Of a DNA stretch of 64,000 nucleotides, positions 52,926 through 62,929 are shown piece by piece. Position numbers and translations under genes: made by a program. Under the pieces are notes generated by a model. The model was not told the origin of the DNA, searched no databases, and was given only the letters and a program-made list of their open reading frames with translations. Every line of letters begins with the position of its first letter. Within the stretch, counting starts at the first letter, position 1. Source of the stretch: Psococerastis gibbosa (Eukaryota > Arthropoda > Insecta > Psocodea > Psocidae); contig OZ020489.1 of NCBI GenBank assembly GCA_963971405.1, forward strand, positions 40,812,510-40,876,509, given 5' to 3'.

Positions 52926-53739
52926 CCGTGTCCTCATTAAAAATTGAATAAAATATTTTTGACTGAGACGTCATTTGACATTTTTATAAACATTTACAGT
53001 GTTGCCGGACTTTCGGACCACCCTGTAGAAAATTACCATTCCTAAATTTGTTGTTTTTATTGACTTTTTATTTTTTAATTAGTTAACAAAGCAAGTTATT
53101 AATATTTGGTTCTTTAGTTCTTTCATAAAAACTATTGGGAACTAAAATTTCGCGTAAAATAACTTTACAAAACCGAGAAGCAAAAATACCCGATCACATG
53201 ATGCACGAAGTAGTCTCCCATAACTCAAGTGAGCCAAATTTTTAATAACTTGCTGAGTTATTGAAATAAAAAATTAAATATATTTAATTTTGGGGTGCCA
53301 ATTTTCTACGTAGAGGGTATGCCCTCTTAACTCATTTTTCCTAGTAACTTAGTTTCTCTCAGACTATATAGCTTAATCCATGAATATAAATTGAAAAATT
53401 GCAACTTACTGTTTTTCTACTGAAGTAGACGGGCGGTGAGAGTTTTCCAGCTGCACAACTCATGAAAATTCAACTTCTCGGGGGAAGAAAGAGCGGTTAG
53501 AATACCGTTTTGATGAATTTTGATAAGGAAATGGGTAAAAAGGAAGCTAATTTTTTAAAGTCTCCGGTCTAATTAAATTATTGTGTCTTAGGGTTTCTCA
53601 TTTAATGGCGTTTTTTAGTCTTTCTCAAAAATATTGTTTTAATTAAGAATCGCCTCTGCCGGTTCAGTTTAAATGGACTTGGCTGTCTTTATTGTTGAAA
53701 TTGCTTATTACAGAAAATTATGCTGTTTTTGTTTTTATA
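52926..53739. other. No gene recognised
   Basis: Unassigned AT-rich sequence. TTATTGAAATAAAAAATTAA and GGTGCCAATTTTCTACGTAG at 53255-53315 recur loosely at 20560-20610, so part is repetitive. Confidence 0.45.
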
Positions 53740-54170
53740 GTGATATTAGAAATTTTCGAGTTCGAGATTTCAACGGATTTACACTTTTTGATGTCCCAGG
53801 AAGCAATAAAGTGGTTTTTACGAAATAGCTCTCTGACTGCTTGTTCGTCGATTTGTGAGCAAACTACACCGTAGATTTTGATGAAATTTGGCAAGTAGTT
53901 ACACAAAAATCATATCTCAGGAGCATGTTTTATTTTTATTTTGGGCTGACTCAATTTGGGGGGCTACACACCAGAAGAATTCCAATAAACGGCTGAAACA
54001 AATTTTTCAAAAATGGCTCCAATTTTGTTTGTTTGTTAATTTACATACATTGTAGTCGTTACTAATGTAAACAAAACCCAATAGGTCGCTTGCTCCTTGA
54101 TAGTTTGGTTCTGGGAGCAACAAAATTAGACTCAATTTTCATGAAAAAATTACTACATTATCACAGCAAA
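53740..54170 (+). mobile_element. RepX, old diverged partial copy
   Basis: GAGATTTCAACGGATTTACA, AAGTGGTTTTTACGAAATAG, GATTTTGATGAAATTTGGCA, ATTTTGGGCTGACTCAATTT and TTGCTCCTTGATAGTTTGGT follow the family order. The right third is missing. Confidence 0.75.
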
Positions 54171-54711
54171 ATATCAATATTTATTGAAAGCACACGAATT
54201 AATTATAATTATTATTATGGTTAATTTAAGATGGAAAATTAATGTTAATTTTTTTTTCCAGGTAAGTTTACTACCCAAGGAATTCTTACTTACCAATTAC
54301 CAATTTGGTAAGAAAACTAACTAACGTCAAATTTTTGTTGAATTTCCTTCACCTGGAATGCACTTGAAAACGTAAACGCACAACGCTTGGTTCAGGACCT
54401 GGGGGGAAATGCTTTGTCCATAAAAAAAGGTAAGATAAAGTTTAGGTATAGTCATATAAGTGTTTGGGACGTAGGAAATAGACCTGTCGCTTCACAAGCT
54501 GCACCCTTTTTTACAACCCTTTACGTATTCCCTGGGCTCTCGCGCCTTTTTCAGCCTATTGATATCGTATTCGGACGTGATCCGTCTATCCTGTCATTGG
54601 TCTCAGTTTCAGAGCTATAATTCCAACTGTTTTTGGCAAAAGGTCCACTACTATTTGCCCTTCTTCCTACGTGAGCTTCTTGCCTATTAGTTTTACTGTC
54701 TCCTAGTCAGG

Positions 54712-54895
54712 ATAGTAGCTGTACGGACTTTCACCCGAAAGTTTGTTGGTTCGAGTTCCTCACTTGCTACATTTTCTGGTCACGTTTCGGAGGGCGTGTA
54801 AAGCAGGCGGTCCCAGGCCTTCCTAGTAGAGTGTAATTGAGATGACTCCGCTAGAATGGTTTAGTAATGGAGTAAGAAGTTATTATTTATTAATT
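54712..54895 (+). mobile_element. tRNA-derived SINE-A, copy 7
   Basis: It starts in the head (GATAGTAGCTGTACGGACTT), with the region between the A box and the anticodon-equivalent deleted. Then B box GGTTCGAGTTCC, GTTTCGGAGGGCGTGTAAAG, GGCCTTCCTAGTAGAGTG and GTTTAGTAATGGAG. Confidence 0.78.
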
Positions 54896-55315
54896 TGCTT
54901 AGCCTATTCACTTGGTGTTTCTATACTACTGGTTAATAACGGGTGCCCCGTAAGGGATATAATGGCTTCCGCCGTTCCAGTCAATATATTTCTATGGTAT
55001 TATATGGTCTAAGGAATTTCGGTATTATACTTTCGAATTTTGGACCCGTATTTATTGGATCGAATATTGTCCGATTGTGTAAATGTGTAATAGGGCACGG
55101 GACGCAATGCATGATTAAAATAAGGGTTAGGATTTCTTCTTTTATTCTTTCTTCAATAATTGCATTTATCTTAAACTACTAAAAATCTGCGGGCCTACTG
55201 ATGGCGATTATTTTAGGGAGATTCATCTACCTATTGAGATGGCGACCAATGTTCGACTTTCGGAAAATTTCTTCACAACTTTTCATTTCATAACCCCCTG
55301 AGCCTAAAACCACCC
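54896..55315. other. No gene recognised
   Basis: Short unassigned stretch. A 79-residue + frame at 54943-55182 has no recognisable domain. Confidence 0.45.
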
Positions 55316-55735
55316 TCCATATATATATATATCTTAATATATATATTTCGACTGTCCGTGTGTATGTTCCGGGCCTCCTCTCAAACGACTGGACCGATTA
55401 TGATGAATATTGTTGTGTGTGTTCAAGGAGATTCGAGGATGGTTTAGATTAACACTTTCGTCCACTGGAGAATGTTTCTATAATTTGATTTTGGAATATT
55501 TTACATTGGTGCGTGTACATGGCTGCTGGTACTGCCGACATCAACCGACATCTAGCGGCAGACTGCGCTACCATTAATTTTCGTTTATCCCGACAGCTGG
55601 TGCTGCGTGACCACAATTAATTAACATGAGCAGTGGGCGCGAGGCCGACGGCCGAGCTGCCGCCCGCGGCAGGCGCAAGTGGTGGAGGCAGCGCCGGGAA
55701 CCGCTTGTTTATATATATATATATATATATATATA
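55316..55735 (+). repeat. Unclassified repeat with TA-tract borders, GC-rich right end
   Basis: It begins after a TA tract with TTTCGACTGTCCGTGTGTAT, GTTCCGGGCCTCCTCTCAAA and CGACTGGACCGATTATGATG, a phrase I know from many arthropod dispersed repeats (possibly Helitron-like). It ends GCGCGAGGCCGACGGCCGAG, CCGCCCGCGGCAGGCGC and a TA tract (55709-55735). No Helitron CTRR end could be confirmed. Confidence 0.5.
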
Positions 55736-55739
55736 CAGT

Positions 55740-56335
55740 ATGTATGTATATCGATTTTAGGAAACACTAACTTCCGTAAATATTATCCGATTTTCATTAA
55801 ACTTGGCACAAAAATTGATCATACAAATGTCTTGATCCAATATTTAGTTACAAGATGGCGGCCGATTGAAACCTTGTATAATTCAAATCTCAGTTAATAT
55901 TGGTCGCAGAGGAATGAATTAAAATCTGACCGATTATTATCTATGATAATGGCAATCACCTCTTTACGACAAATCAACCATTTTCAGATGGCATCCAGTC
56001 AAAGTGAAAATAATTTGATAAATAAAAGTTCATAGTCGGCATTGTGGTTCGAAATTTGGAACACAAGGGTGTTTTGTGTGTTGATGTTGTGGTCGGGAAA
56101 ATAATGAAGTATTTTTTATTTGTTATTACACACATAGCGTAGGTAGCGTAGAGGAAAAGCAGGGTCTGCGGAAACTCCCTACTCCTGATCGGCCGAGCCG
56201 AAAGGGATTTTTAATCTTAACCTGGGATTAAAAAGGAAAGCAAGATAATTTTACATTTTACATTTAAAATTGTTTTTGTTTACATTTTTGACCCCAGGAA
56301 TATGTTACAACTAAACGGCATAGTAGGCCCGCTCT
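55740..56335 (-). repeat. Long dispersed repeat (family G), copy 2
   Basis: Reverse of 13130-13990: GGAAACACTAACTTCCGTAA, TGGCATCCAGTCAAAGTGAA, CATTGTGGTTCGAAATTTGG and CGAGCCGAAAGGGATTTTTA. It lacks the internal palindrome seen at 13484-13625, which confirms that as a later insertion. Confidence 0.8.
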
Positions 56336-56737
56336 GGTTGACAAAGGGACCAGCGAGGTTTTGTTACTCTGCCTAACACCTAAATCATATCATAAGTTCA
56401 GAAGCGTTTATTGCTAATGTTTTTTTTTGCCACTGAACCAAGCTATCAAGGGAGGAGCAACGTGGGAGTTTTTTTCTACATTAAATAACGACCATAATAC
56501 GATATACGTATTAAAAAAATTATTGCGCAAACGACAAGACCGAGAGACACACAAACATTTAGTACAAACCTCTTTTTGAGGGCCCTGGGACCTTTTTTTT
56601 CAATAATGTATATTGGAAAGCAAAAAGGAAAGAACTGAGATGCAGAAGTAAAATTTATTTTTATTTTTTTAAATGGAGACAACTAAACATTTGAATGAAT
56701 ATCTCTCTCTCCCTGCATCCGTTGTATATCGGCAGCA
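56336..56737 (-). repeat. Highly diverged RepX-like sequence
   Basis: AAGCTATCAAGGGAGGAGCA and TTTCTACATTAAATAACGAC vaguely follow the RepX order in reverse, up to AATAATGTATATTGGAAAGC at 56602. A CTCTCTCTCTC tract is at 56703. Weak assignment. Confidence 0.4.
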
Positions 56738-56960
56738 GTGATTCTGTCCGTCCGACTAACCTGGTTTACCCCAAAAGCACTGACTTCTCCAGCTGGTTGC
56801 CATGGTGACGACATGCTCAGCATCGGGCGTTCTAGTCCGACTCCGGGCTCCATGGTTGGCAGTTCGCGAACGCTTCGGCAACCGCAGCTAACGCTTCCGT
56901 GGCCGGCCGGTCCTATATATTGTGCGCGACCTCGCTCGCTTATCGTTGCCCTATAATATA
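56738..56960. promoter_or_regulatory. CpG-rich island, candidate regulatory element
   Basis: A sharply GC- and CpG-rich block in AT-rich intron: GTTGCCATGGTGACGAC (one base off an RFX X-box palindrome), TTCGCGAACGCTTCGGCAAC, GTGGCCGGCCGG, then CTATATATTG and GCGCGACCTCGCTCGCTTAT. It matches no repeat family here. It could be an alternative neurobeachin promoter, an enhancer or the start of a nested transcript. The 129-residue reverse frame across it (56683-57072) has no recognised domain. Confidence 0.4.
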
Positions 56961-57984
56961 GTGTGTTTTGTGTGGCTAAGGTGCCCATGGCTTGGTAAAC
57001 CTGTTTTGGTTTTGTGCTATTAGTCACCATGGAGGAAACTATGTGATGCGTTTGGTGTAAAGTTTGTAGCATATTTGTGTAGTAGGTGATGAATTGCCTT
57101 CTTCTTGTTATAAGAAAATGATTTTTTTATTTAATTTTTTATATTTTTATATTTGCGTCATAACCGCTTAGTATTTTTTTCTTCTTCGACTGCAGGCCTA
57201 GCTTTCTTGATGGGTCGTTCGTCCCCTTATCGAAGCTCTGCTCAATAACATACATTTTTGATAATCCTCGCCAGACCTGTAATTGTTCTGACAGGCTCTT
57301 GGCAATCCCAGTTTGGATGTACACTGTCACAGACCACTGATCATAGCAACATCGAGCATACGGAAGGCTCTCCCTTCGGGGATAAGAAAGGGCTTATGTC
57401 GTTTCTTCCCTGTCTAATAACAGCATTACGTAATAATAATAGTGTTAATTAAAAATGTTTTGAAGAAATTAATAATCATAGATACACTGAGGTACGTAGG
57501 CTTAGTACAGTCATTTGGAACGGAAAAAGATTGTTAGGTGGGGAGTTATCGAGGAGTTGTGTATTGTTGTGAATTTGTGCATTTTATTGTTATTTTTTTG
57601 GTGCTCTTTTGACCTAAAGTAGGTGAGTTGGTCTTTGTGCGGCACGGTATGTACTATGTACATATGTATATATGTTGTTATGTAATGTAAATATGTATAT
57701 GTATGTAATATGTGTATGTATGTAAATATGTTTGTTTATACTACCCGGCCACAATAAGTTGACATTTGAAACACTAATAAAAATCGAATAAACTCTGTGT
57801 TCCGCTAATGCAAGTTATCGAATAAAGTATTCCAAGTGTCATCCTATCGTGGTCGGGCAGTAGCACAAACATTGTGTGGGCTCCATATTAATTCTGTTAA
57901 CATTACAAAAAGATGCTTTTGTTATTTATGATGATGAAATTGCGTAGGCAAATAAGAAATATCCTTCTGGTTGTAAATGACCAG
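56961..57984. other. No gene recognised
   Basis: Right of the CpG island the sequence returns to AT-rich. A (TATG)n-like tract is at 57650-57735. No splice-framed exon is visible. Confidence 0.45.
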
Positions 57985-57987
57985 GAG

Positions 57988-58101
57988 TTACTTGAGAGAA
58001 ATTACTGGAAGAAAATTATCTGGAACTGGTGCAGTGGAATCTGTTCTGATGGGCCGTGGTCGATTACATTCAAAAATTTTGTCGATATCTGCGGTAGACA
58101 T
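57988..58101 (-). CDS. Diverged PLE small frame (37 residues)
   Basis: The reverse frame from ATG at 58099-58101 to TAA at 57988-57990 reads MSTADIDKIFECNRPRPIRT then DSTAPV...SLK. It is the old relative of the frame at 4619. The hammerhead boxes around it are gone, yet the MSTADID, RPRPI and DST residues are kept. Confidence 0.45.
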   Translation of the reverse strand: MSTADIDKIFECNRPRPIRTDSTAPVPDNFLPVISLK

Positions 58102-58239
58102 TTTCACAGTTGCAATTCAATCTGTTAACGCAAGTTCTACTGCCAGTTCTTCTAACTTCTTTCTTTAAAATTAATGGTGGATTTTATATGTACAGTATAT
58201 GCAATATATAAATACATGCATTCAACACAATTCAAAACA

Positions 58240-58715
58240 TACTTGAAATAAGAAAGCATCGATAGAAACGTTCTGCAGAAAAATTATTTTTTAGTTCTTT
58301 TCCATGAAAATTGAGTCTTTCTATTTGTTAATTTTTTTACCACCAGATCCAAACTATTAAGGGGCAAGCGACCTATTGCGTTTTGTATATATCAGTAACG
58401 ACTACAATGTAATATACTGCATGTGAATTTAAAGAAAATAGTTGGAGCCGTTTTTTAGGATGAAACCCCCCACAATTGAGTTCGGTCAAAATATAAACAT
58501 AGTCCCGAGGTACGATTTTTGTGAATCTTGTGAGTCAAATTTCATGAAAATCTACCTGGTAGTTTGTCCACAAATCGACGAACAGACAGACCGAAATTTC
58601 GTAAAAACTACTTTTTTGGGGTTCCTGGGACCTCAAAACGTGTAAATCCACTCAAATCCCGAAATGGAAAATTTCGACTATGACAAAGCTTTCCTTATAC
58701 TACATATAAATATGA
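58240..58715 (-). mobile_element. RepX, old diverged copy (left part)
   Basis: TCGATAGAAACGTTCTGCAG, AGGGGCAAGCGACCTATTGC, AATTTCGTAAAAACTACTTT, CAAAACGTGTAAATCCACTC and ACAAAGCTTTCCTTATACTA follow the reverse family order. Confidence 0.78.
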
Positions 58716-60597
58716 AAGCAAGAAAGCTTAAGTCAAGGATCGTATTCATCAACCCAGGACCATCAGCGCGTTGTGTCGGGCCCTTTTTCTTCGTTAGCCG
58801 TTCTTATCCAGATTTGGTTTCAGCAAATTGTTTAGCGATTTTGGTAGGTTAAAATTTCCCAATTAACCCGGAGCAGGCAAGCAAGCTGAATGAGACCTTT
58901 TTTTCGCTAATCATTCTTGTCGTTTATTGTTTACAACAAATTGTTGATTTTGGTAGAGTGCGAGTTTTCACAAATATTGTGCCCAAAAGAAAACATCCCA
59001 AAGCAAGCAAGCAGAATCCGAGCACATCTTCTCTCTTCTTTTTTTATTCACATTCCTCGTATTTTTGGAAGAAAACTTTGAAAAGGCAATTGGTTGGCAG
59101 GTTTCCCCGTTTCGGCTACAATATCTCACAGCATTACAAAAGGATCGCGGAGCCATATGCCAAGGGAAGCCCATTCCGGCGCTCGCGAATGGCTGGCTCC
59201 CTTCCACTTTAAGTTATAATCCACAGACCGGTCTATAAATCATTGGCGAGCCGGGGCAAGTTTTAAGAGGGGGGATTATCGCTGAAATCTATCTGACGGC
59301 CCGATCTCTGCGCGACTGCTTACAGCTCTGCTCACTACGCCTGTCTTAACTTGGTTTTTGCTGTACTCTTCGCTTTATTTTGACGTTGATAGTGATTTAA
59401 TTTACGACCGTGCCCATTACCGTATTCGAAGGCGATCATTTCGACCATCAGAAATCCTTCCTTACTTAGTTGGTTAATAAGTACTGTCACAAATGTTTCG
59501 TTCCAAAGTCTTAATTAGAATTAAAATATTTTCGTAAGCAAACCATCAATTTTTATTCTGCATTTAATTGTCTTTCATTTGTTATAAAATAAGCAACATT
59601 TTATTGCATAAATAGTCATGCAGTGGGGCTTTGAAGATGGTCTTTTTACTGTAATGAGGTTCATTTGTGACGTCATTTTGTAGATGGCAGCACCAGTTGC
59701 AATGATTTCAAAGCGTTGATTTTTCCATAAGCCTCAATATTATTTTAAAATTATTTTTAATTACGTATTATTTCAAAGTGATATTTTTCTATAAATCATG
59801 GAGAATATATATATTTAATTATATGCAGTGAAATAAGGTCCAGGCATAGTAAACAGACTATAAAAAATATTAAAAGAATTAATTAGATGCTAAGAGCTTA
59901 GTTTTCACATGCAACCTGCGGCCATTTTGAATAATATGGATATCGGTTTGTCGTCAGCGAACCTAGTGACCAAAACTGTCCCTACAGAACCTCCATTGTG
60001 TATCGCACGATGAGGTGACACCTTGAGCATTTGCGACAGAAAAAAATCGGGTCGGCTTTTGTTTTCATGTGTTCTTTTACAGTTGGCTTTCACGATTATT
60101 AAAGAAATTTTTCAAAAACATAATAAAAAAATAAATGGATCATATATTGTACCATCAATAGATGTGGATCCAGAAATCGATAGTACTTACATTAAATTAC
60201 ACTAAAGCAAAGTCGTATACATTCATGTAGTTAGTTATACCTAGTATATAAATAAATATATAAATAGCACTTACATGAGAGTGAAGTCACATAATATAGA
60301 ATGTCTTTAATAATTAAAAAAAACACAGAATCAAGCTACAGTTTCCAAAATGGCTGATTTTAACATGGCCAGGCTCAGTGCAAGTGGATCCAGGTCGCTA
60401 TGATTTTTTTTAATGGAGCTAACTATCCTACCTAGCGGTTCCTTTGAGTTGGGATTGACACTGAATAAAGTTTTTAGTCTACTCTGAAATGGACTCTCTC
60501 GAGAATAGAAGGGCAGTCTAAATTACTGTTTATCGCGGACTTTTTTCTTAGTTTTAGTTGTGACTGAACTTAACCAACTAGGTATACTAACGTAAAA
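58716..60597. other. No gene recognised
   Basis: About 1.9 kb. 59085-59215 is moderately GC-rich and open on both strands, but no domain is recognisable in either product. GTCTATAAATC at 59231 resembles a TATA box without a supported transcript. Confidence 0.4.
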
Positions 60598-60600
60598 ATA

Positions 60601-60980
60601 GGTGCACATTCCATTGACCGGCTAGGGCTATTTCCAAAAACGGTGACGTGGTAGCAGACATTCAAGACTTAGGTGGCGTTTCCATCGACCTCGCATTGCA
60701 GAATTGACGGAAATGTTTATTTTCCTCTATGCCATAGTTAAAATTGATCAATGATCATACAGTAAAATCACAAACAAACTAAAATTAAAAAATGGCGTCA
60801 TGGGATATGTTAAGTACAAACATTTTAATAGATTTCTATAAAAAGAAACATTCTAATTTCCGTCAATGTCATTTGCATTCTGCAATGCGAGGTCGGTGGA
60901 AACGCCACCTAAGTCCTGAATGTCTGCTACCACGTCACCGTTTTTGGAAATAGCCCTAGCCGGTCAATGCAATGGGCGCC
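60601..60980 (-). mobile_element. MITE copy M9 with ATA target duplication
   Basis: The ends GGTGCACATTCCATTGACCGG and CCGGTCAATGCAATGGGCGCC are inverted repeats with three mismatches. Flanks are ATA (60598-60600, 60981-60983). The interior is nearly identical to M7 and M8. Confidence 0.9.
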
Positions 60981-60983
60981 ATA

Positions 60984-61802
60984 GGAAATTGAAAGTGCAT
61001 TGAGGAGCAAATAGTAATAATACTCATCTGTGCGCGCAATAGCCCACAAGGCTTAATGTGTAACGCAAAAACATACCAAAAAGAATCGAATACATTTTTA
61101 ATGAATAACAGGCAGTCTTGAGTGACGTTGTCAAAGATGAATTCCATTCAGCGAAATTGCTGAGTAGCCTGAGAGCGTAGGATACTTTGTGACGTCAGCT
61201 GTCCAGCGGAGAAATATAAATGTCAACCGCAGGTTTCTTTACTTTTCTGCCACCTCCCGGGGAGAGTTGGAGTCTGCGGAAGATGGGTGAAATAAAAGAA
61301 ACTTGACTTTAATTGGGTTCGTGCCCGCGGGTGGTTTTGACCTTCATTCTGGGTTGGTTTAGAAAAATAATGATTAGTTGCTTTTTGGTTTCATTTATTT
61401 TTAGGTACGAAACTTAAACCTATCCAGGTTTTTGCGATTTAATGCTGTCATTAAGAGACGGAAGGGGAAAAGCCTGTAAAAATCAAAATTATATCTCTTG
61501 CAATGTCAAACGTAGAGTTGTCAAAAATACCGGGAAAAACTGAAGAATATTTCTGAGGATTTTGATGTATGAGATGTACCGCTTTATTCAAACAGATTAA
61601 ACAATTATTGATTTGTGAAGAAAAAAAAACACTATTAGTGTGGTAGTCCCGTGGAAAGAATTCAAGAACTGTGCAATATAGAGGATTTCTGCTACGATCG
61701 GTATTTCCTGTGAAAAACTACTTTGTACAAAAAAATACGTAGTGGGGTTACTCCGATTTGCTGTTTATCTTACTGTGCGCTGAAGTGAGGTTATAAGAAG
61801 AC
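60984..61802. other. No gene recognised
   Basis: Unassigned, with no catalogued repeats. A 63-residue reverse frame at 60956-61147 begins in the MITE and is chance. Confidence 0.45.
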
Positions 61803-62302
61803 TACTCATTGTTAAAATTTACTTCGTATAGTCTTACAATAAAATTAAATTAAAAACACAACCGGTTTCGGCTCACGCCATCGTCAAGTGCGATTGAAAA
61901 AAGGTAAACAAAAGGTATGCAAGCTAAAACAAAATAAAATAAAACTCATTGTCAGGATAATACACAGCATCGCATAAAGTAAATAATTTAAATTGAACAA
62001 TTAAACATCAACCAATGGAAGCGCCAACAAGGGGGAACTACTTAAAAAGGTTATGTCATTAAGTAACGTTTTGTTTTTAACCATAGCTTCCCTAATCTCA
62101 ATGGTTTCTAAATTATCAAGAAGTTTCCCCTTGTTGGCTACATGTAAGATCTTAAAATTATCGAAATCACAGGCATGGTTGTGGGTGTTTATATGTTGGG
62201 CTAAGGCGGACTGATTGTCGGGTTTTCCTACCCCCCGTCTATGCTCCGCTATTCTTTTAATTTTATTGTAAGACTATACGAAGTAAATTTTAACAATGAG
62301 TG
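61803..62302 (-). mobile_element. Penelope-like element, truncated, with inverted terminal duplication
   Basis: Both ends carry ACTCATTGTTAAAATTTACT then TCGTATAGTCTTACAATAAA in opposite orientation (about 47 bp). On the reverse strand an open frame from about 62258 to TAA at 62002-62004 reads RIAEHRRGVGKPDNQSALAQ, HINTHNHACDFDNFKILHVA, NKGKLLDNLETIEI and LLNDITF, the C-terminal part of a PLE GIY-YIG protein. A 3' UTR follows with a hammerhead-like end (61863-61896). The frame has no stops, so this is the youngest PLE piece here. RT and the GIY-YIG motif itself are missing. Confidence 0.85.
61863..61896 (-). ncRNA. Hammerhead-like motif of a third type
   Basis: Reverse strand: GCAC-TTGACGA-T-GGC-GTGA-GCC-GAAA-CCGGT-T-GTGT. 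Stem II is GGC/GCC with a GTGA loop, stem III is the palindrome ACCGGT, and stem I is CAC/GTG. The first core base is T instead of C, which should weaken catalysis. Confidence 0.4.
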
Positions 62303-62363
62303 ACAGCAAGTTTTACAAAGTTACTAATGAGACTATTATGTTTATAAGAAGACTAAGCTACTT

Positions 62364-62592
62364 ATATAAATATTGACTTTTTGCTCTACTACTAACTAAG
62401 CCAACCTATAGGTTAGGTTAGGTACTAGCGGAGCTCAGGCTTTAAAGTCCTCTCTTACACTCAACTAAGAAGACCCGGGACCGCCTGCTTTACATGTCCT
62501 CCGAAGCATGGCCAGAAAATATAGCAAGTTTGGGACTCGAACCTACGACCTTTCGGGTGGAAGTCGGAGTCTGTACCACTACTCTATATGTT
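62364..62592 (-). mobile_element. tRNA-derived SINE-A, copy 8, with TTAGG-like insert
   Basis: Reverse strand: TAGAGTAGTGG (A box), GGTTCGAGTCC (perfect B box), GCTTCGGAGGACATGTAAAG. Between CCAACCTA and CTAGCGGAG on the + strand lies an extra TAGGTTAGGTTAGGTA, absent from other copies. Confidence 0.87.
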
Positions 62593-62929
62593 ACGACATA
62601 TAAGGTTTTCCACTTTAATATTCCTTTTTAACAGAGATTAACAGTGACAAGCGTTCCGAATATTTGACAACATTTAATAATCCTATAAATGTGGTTCGCG
62701 ACAAAAGGTTTTCCTCACTTTTTTGGAGGAGGGGGAGGGGGGTACCACAAAATTCATTTTACCCGGAAGTTTTCCCGCTTTTCACAGAGTGCAGTTCCCA
62801 TTGCTGTAGCTTCCCAAAACGAAGCCTTTTGCCCTTTCACCTCGTGACCTCTCCGAATGGATTTCCATAATTCGGAGCTTTATTTAAACCTTTTCACCGG
62901 GAAGCGGGGCTGAGTAATTATGATGGTTG
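62593..62929. other. No gene recognised
   Basis: Unassigned spacer between the SINE and the satellite. A 68-residue + frame at 62664-62870 has no domain. Confidence 0.5.

Noticed and set aside
52398-52937. 179-residue reverse frame
   Set aside because: It starts within the family F repeat and shows no known motif. Other family F copies do not keep the frame.
56683-57072. 129-residue reverse frame over the CpG island
   Set aside because: Open frames are expected by chance in GC-rich DNA; no domain is recognisable. The region is listed as a regulatory candidate instead.
59231-59241. TATA-like GTCTATAAATC as a promoter
   Set aside because: No downstream coding exon, CpG enrichment or conserved transcript start supports it.
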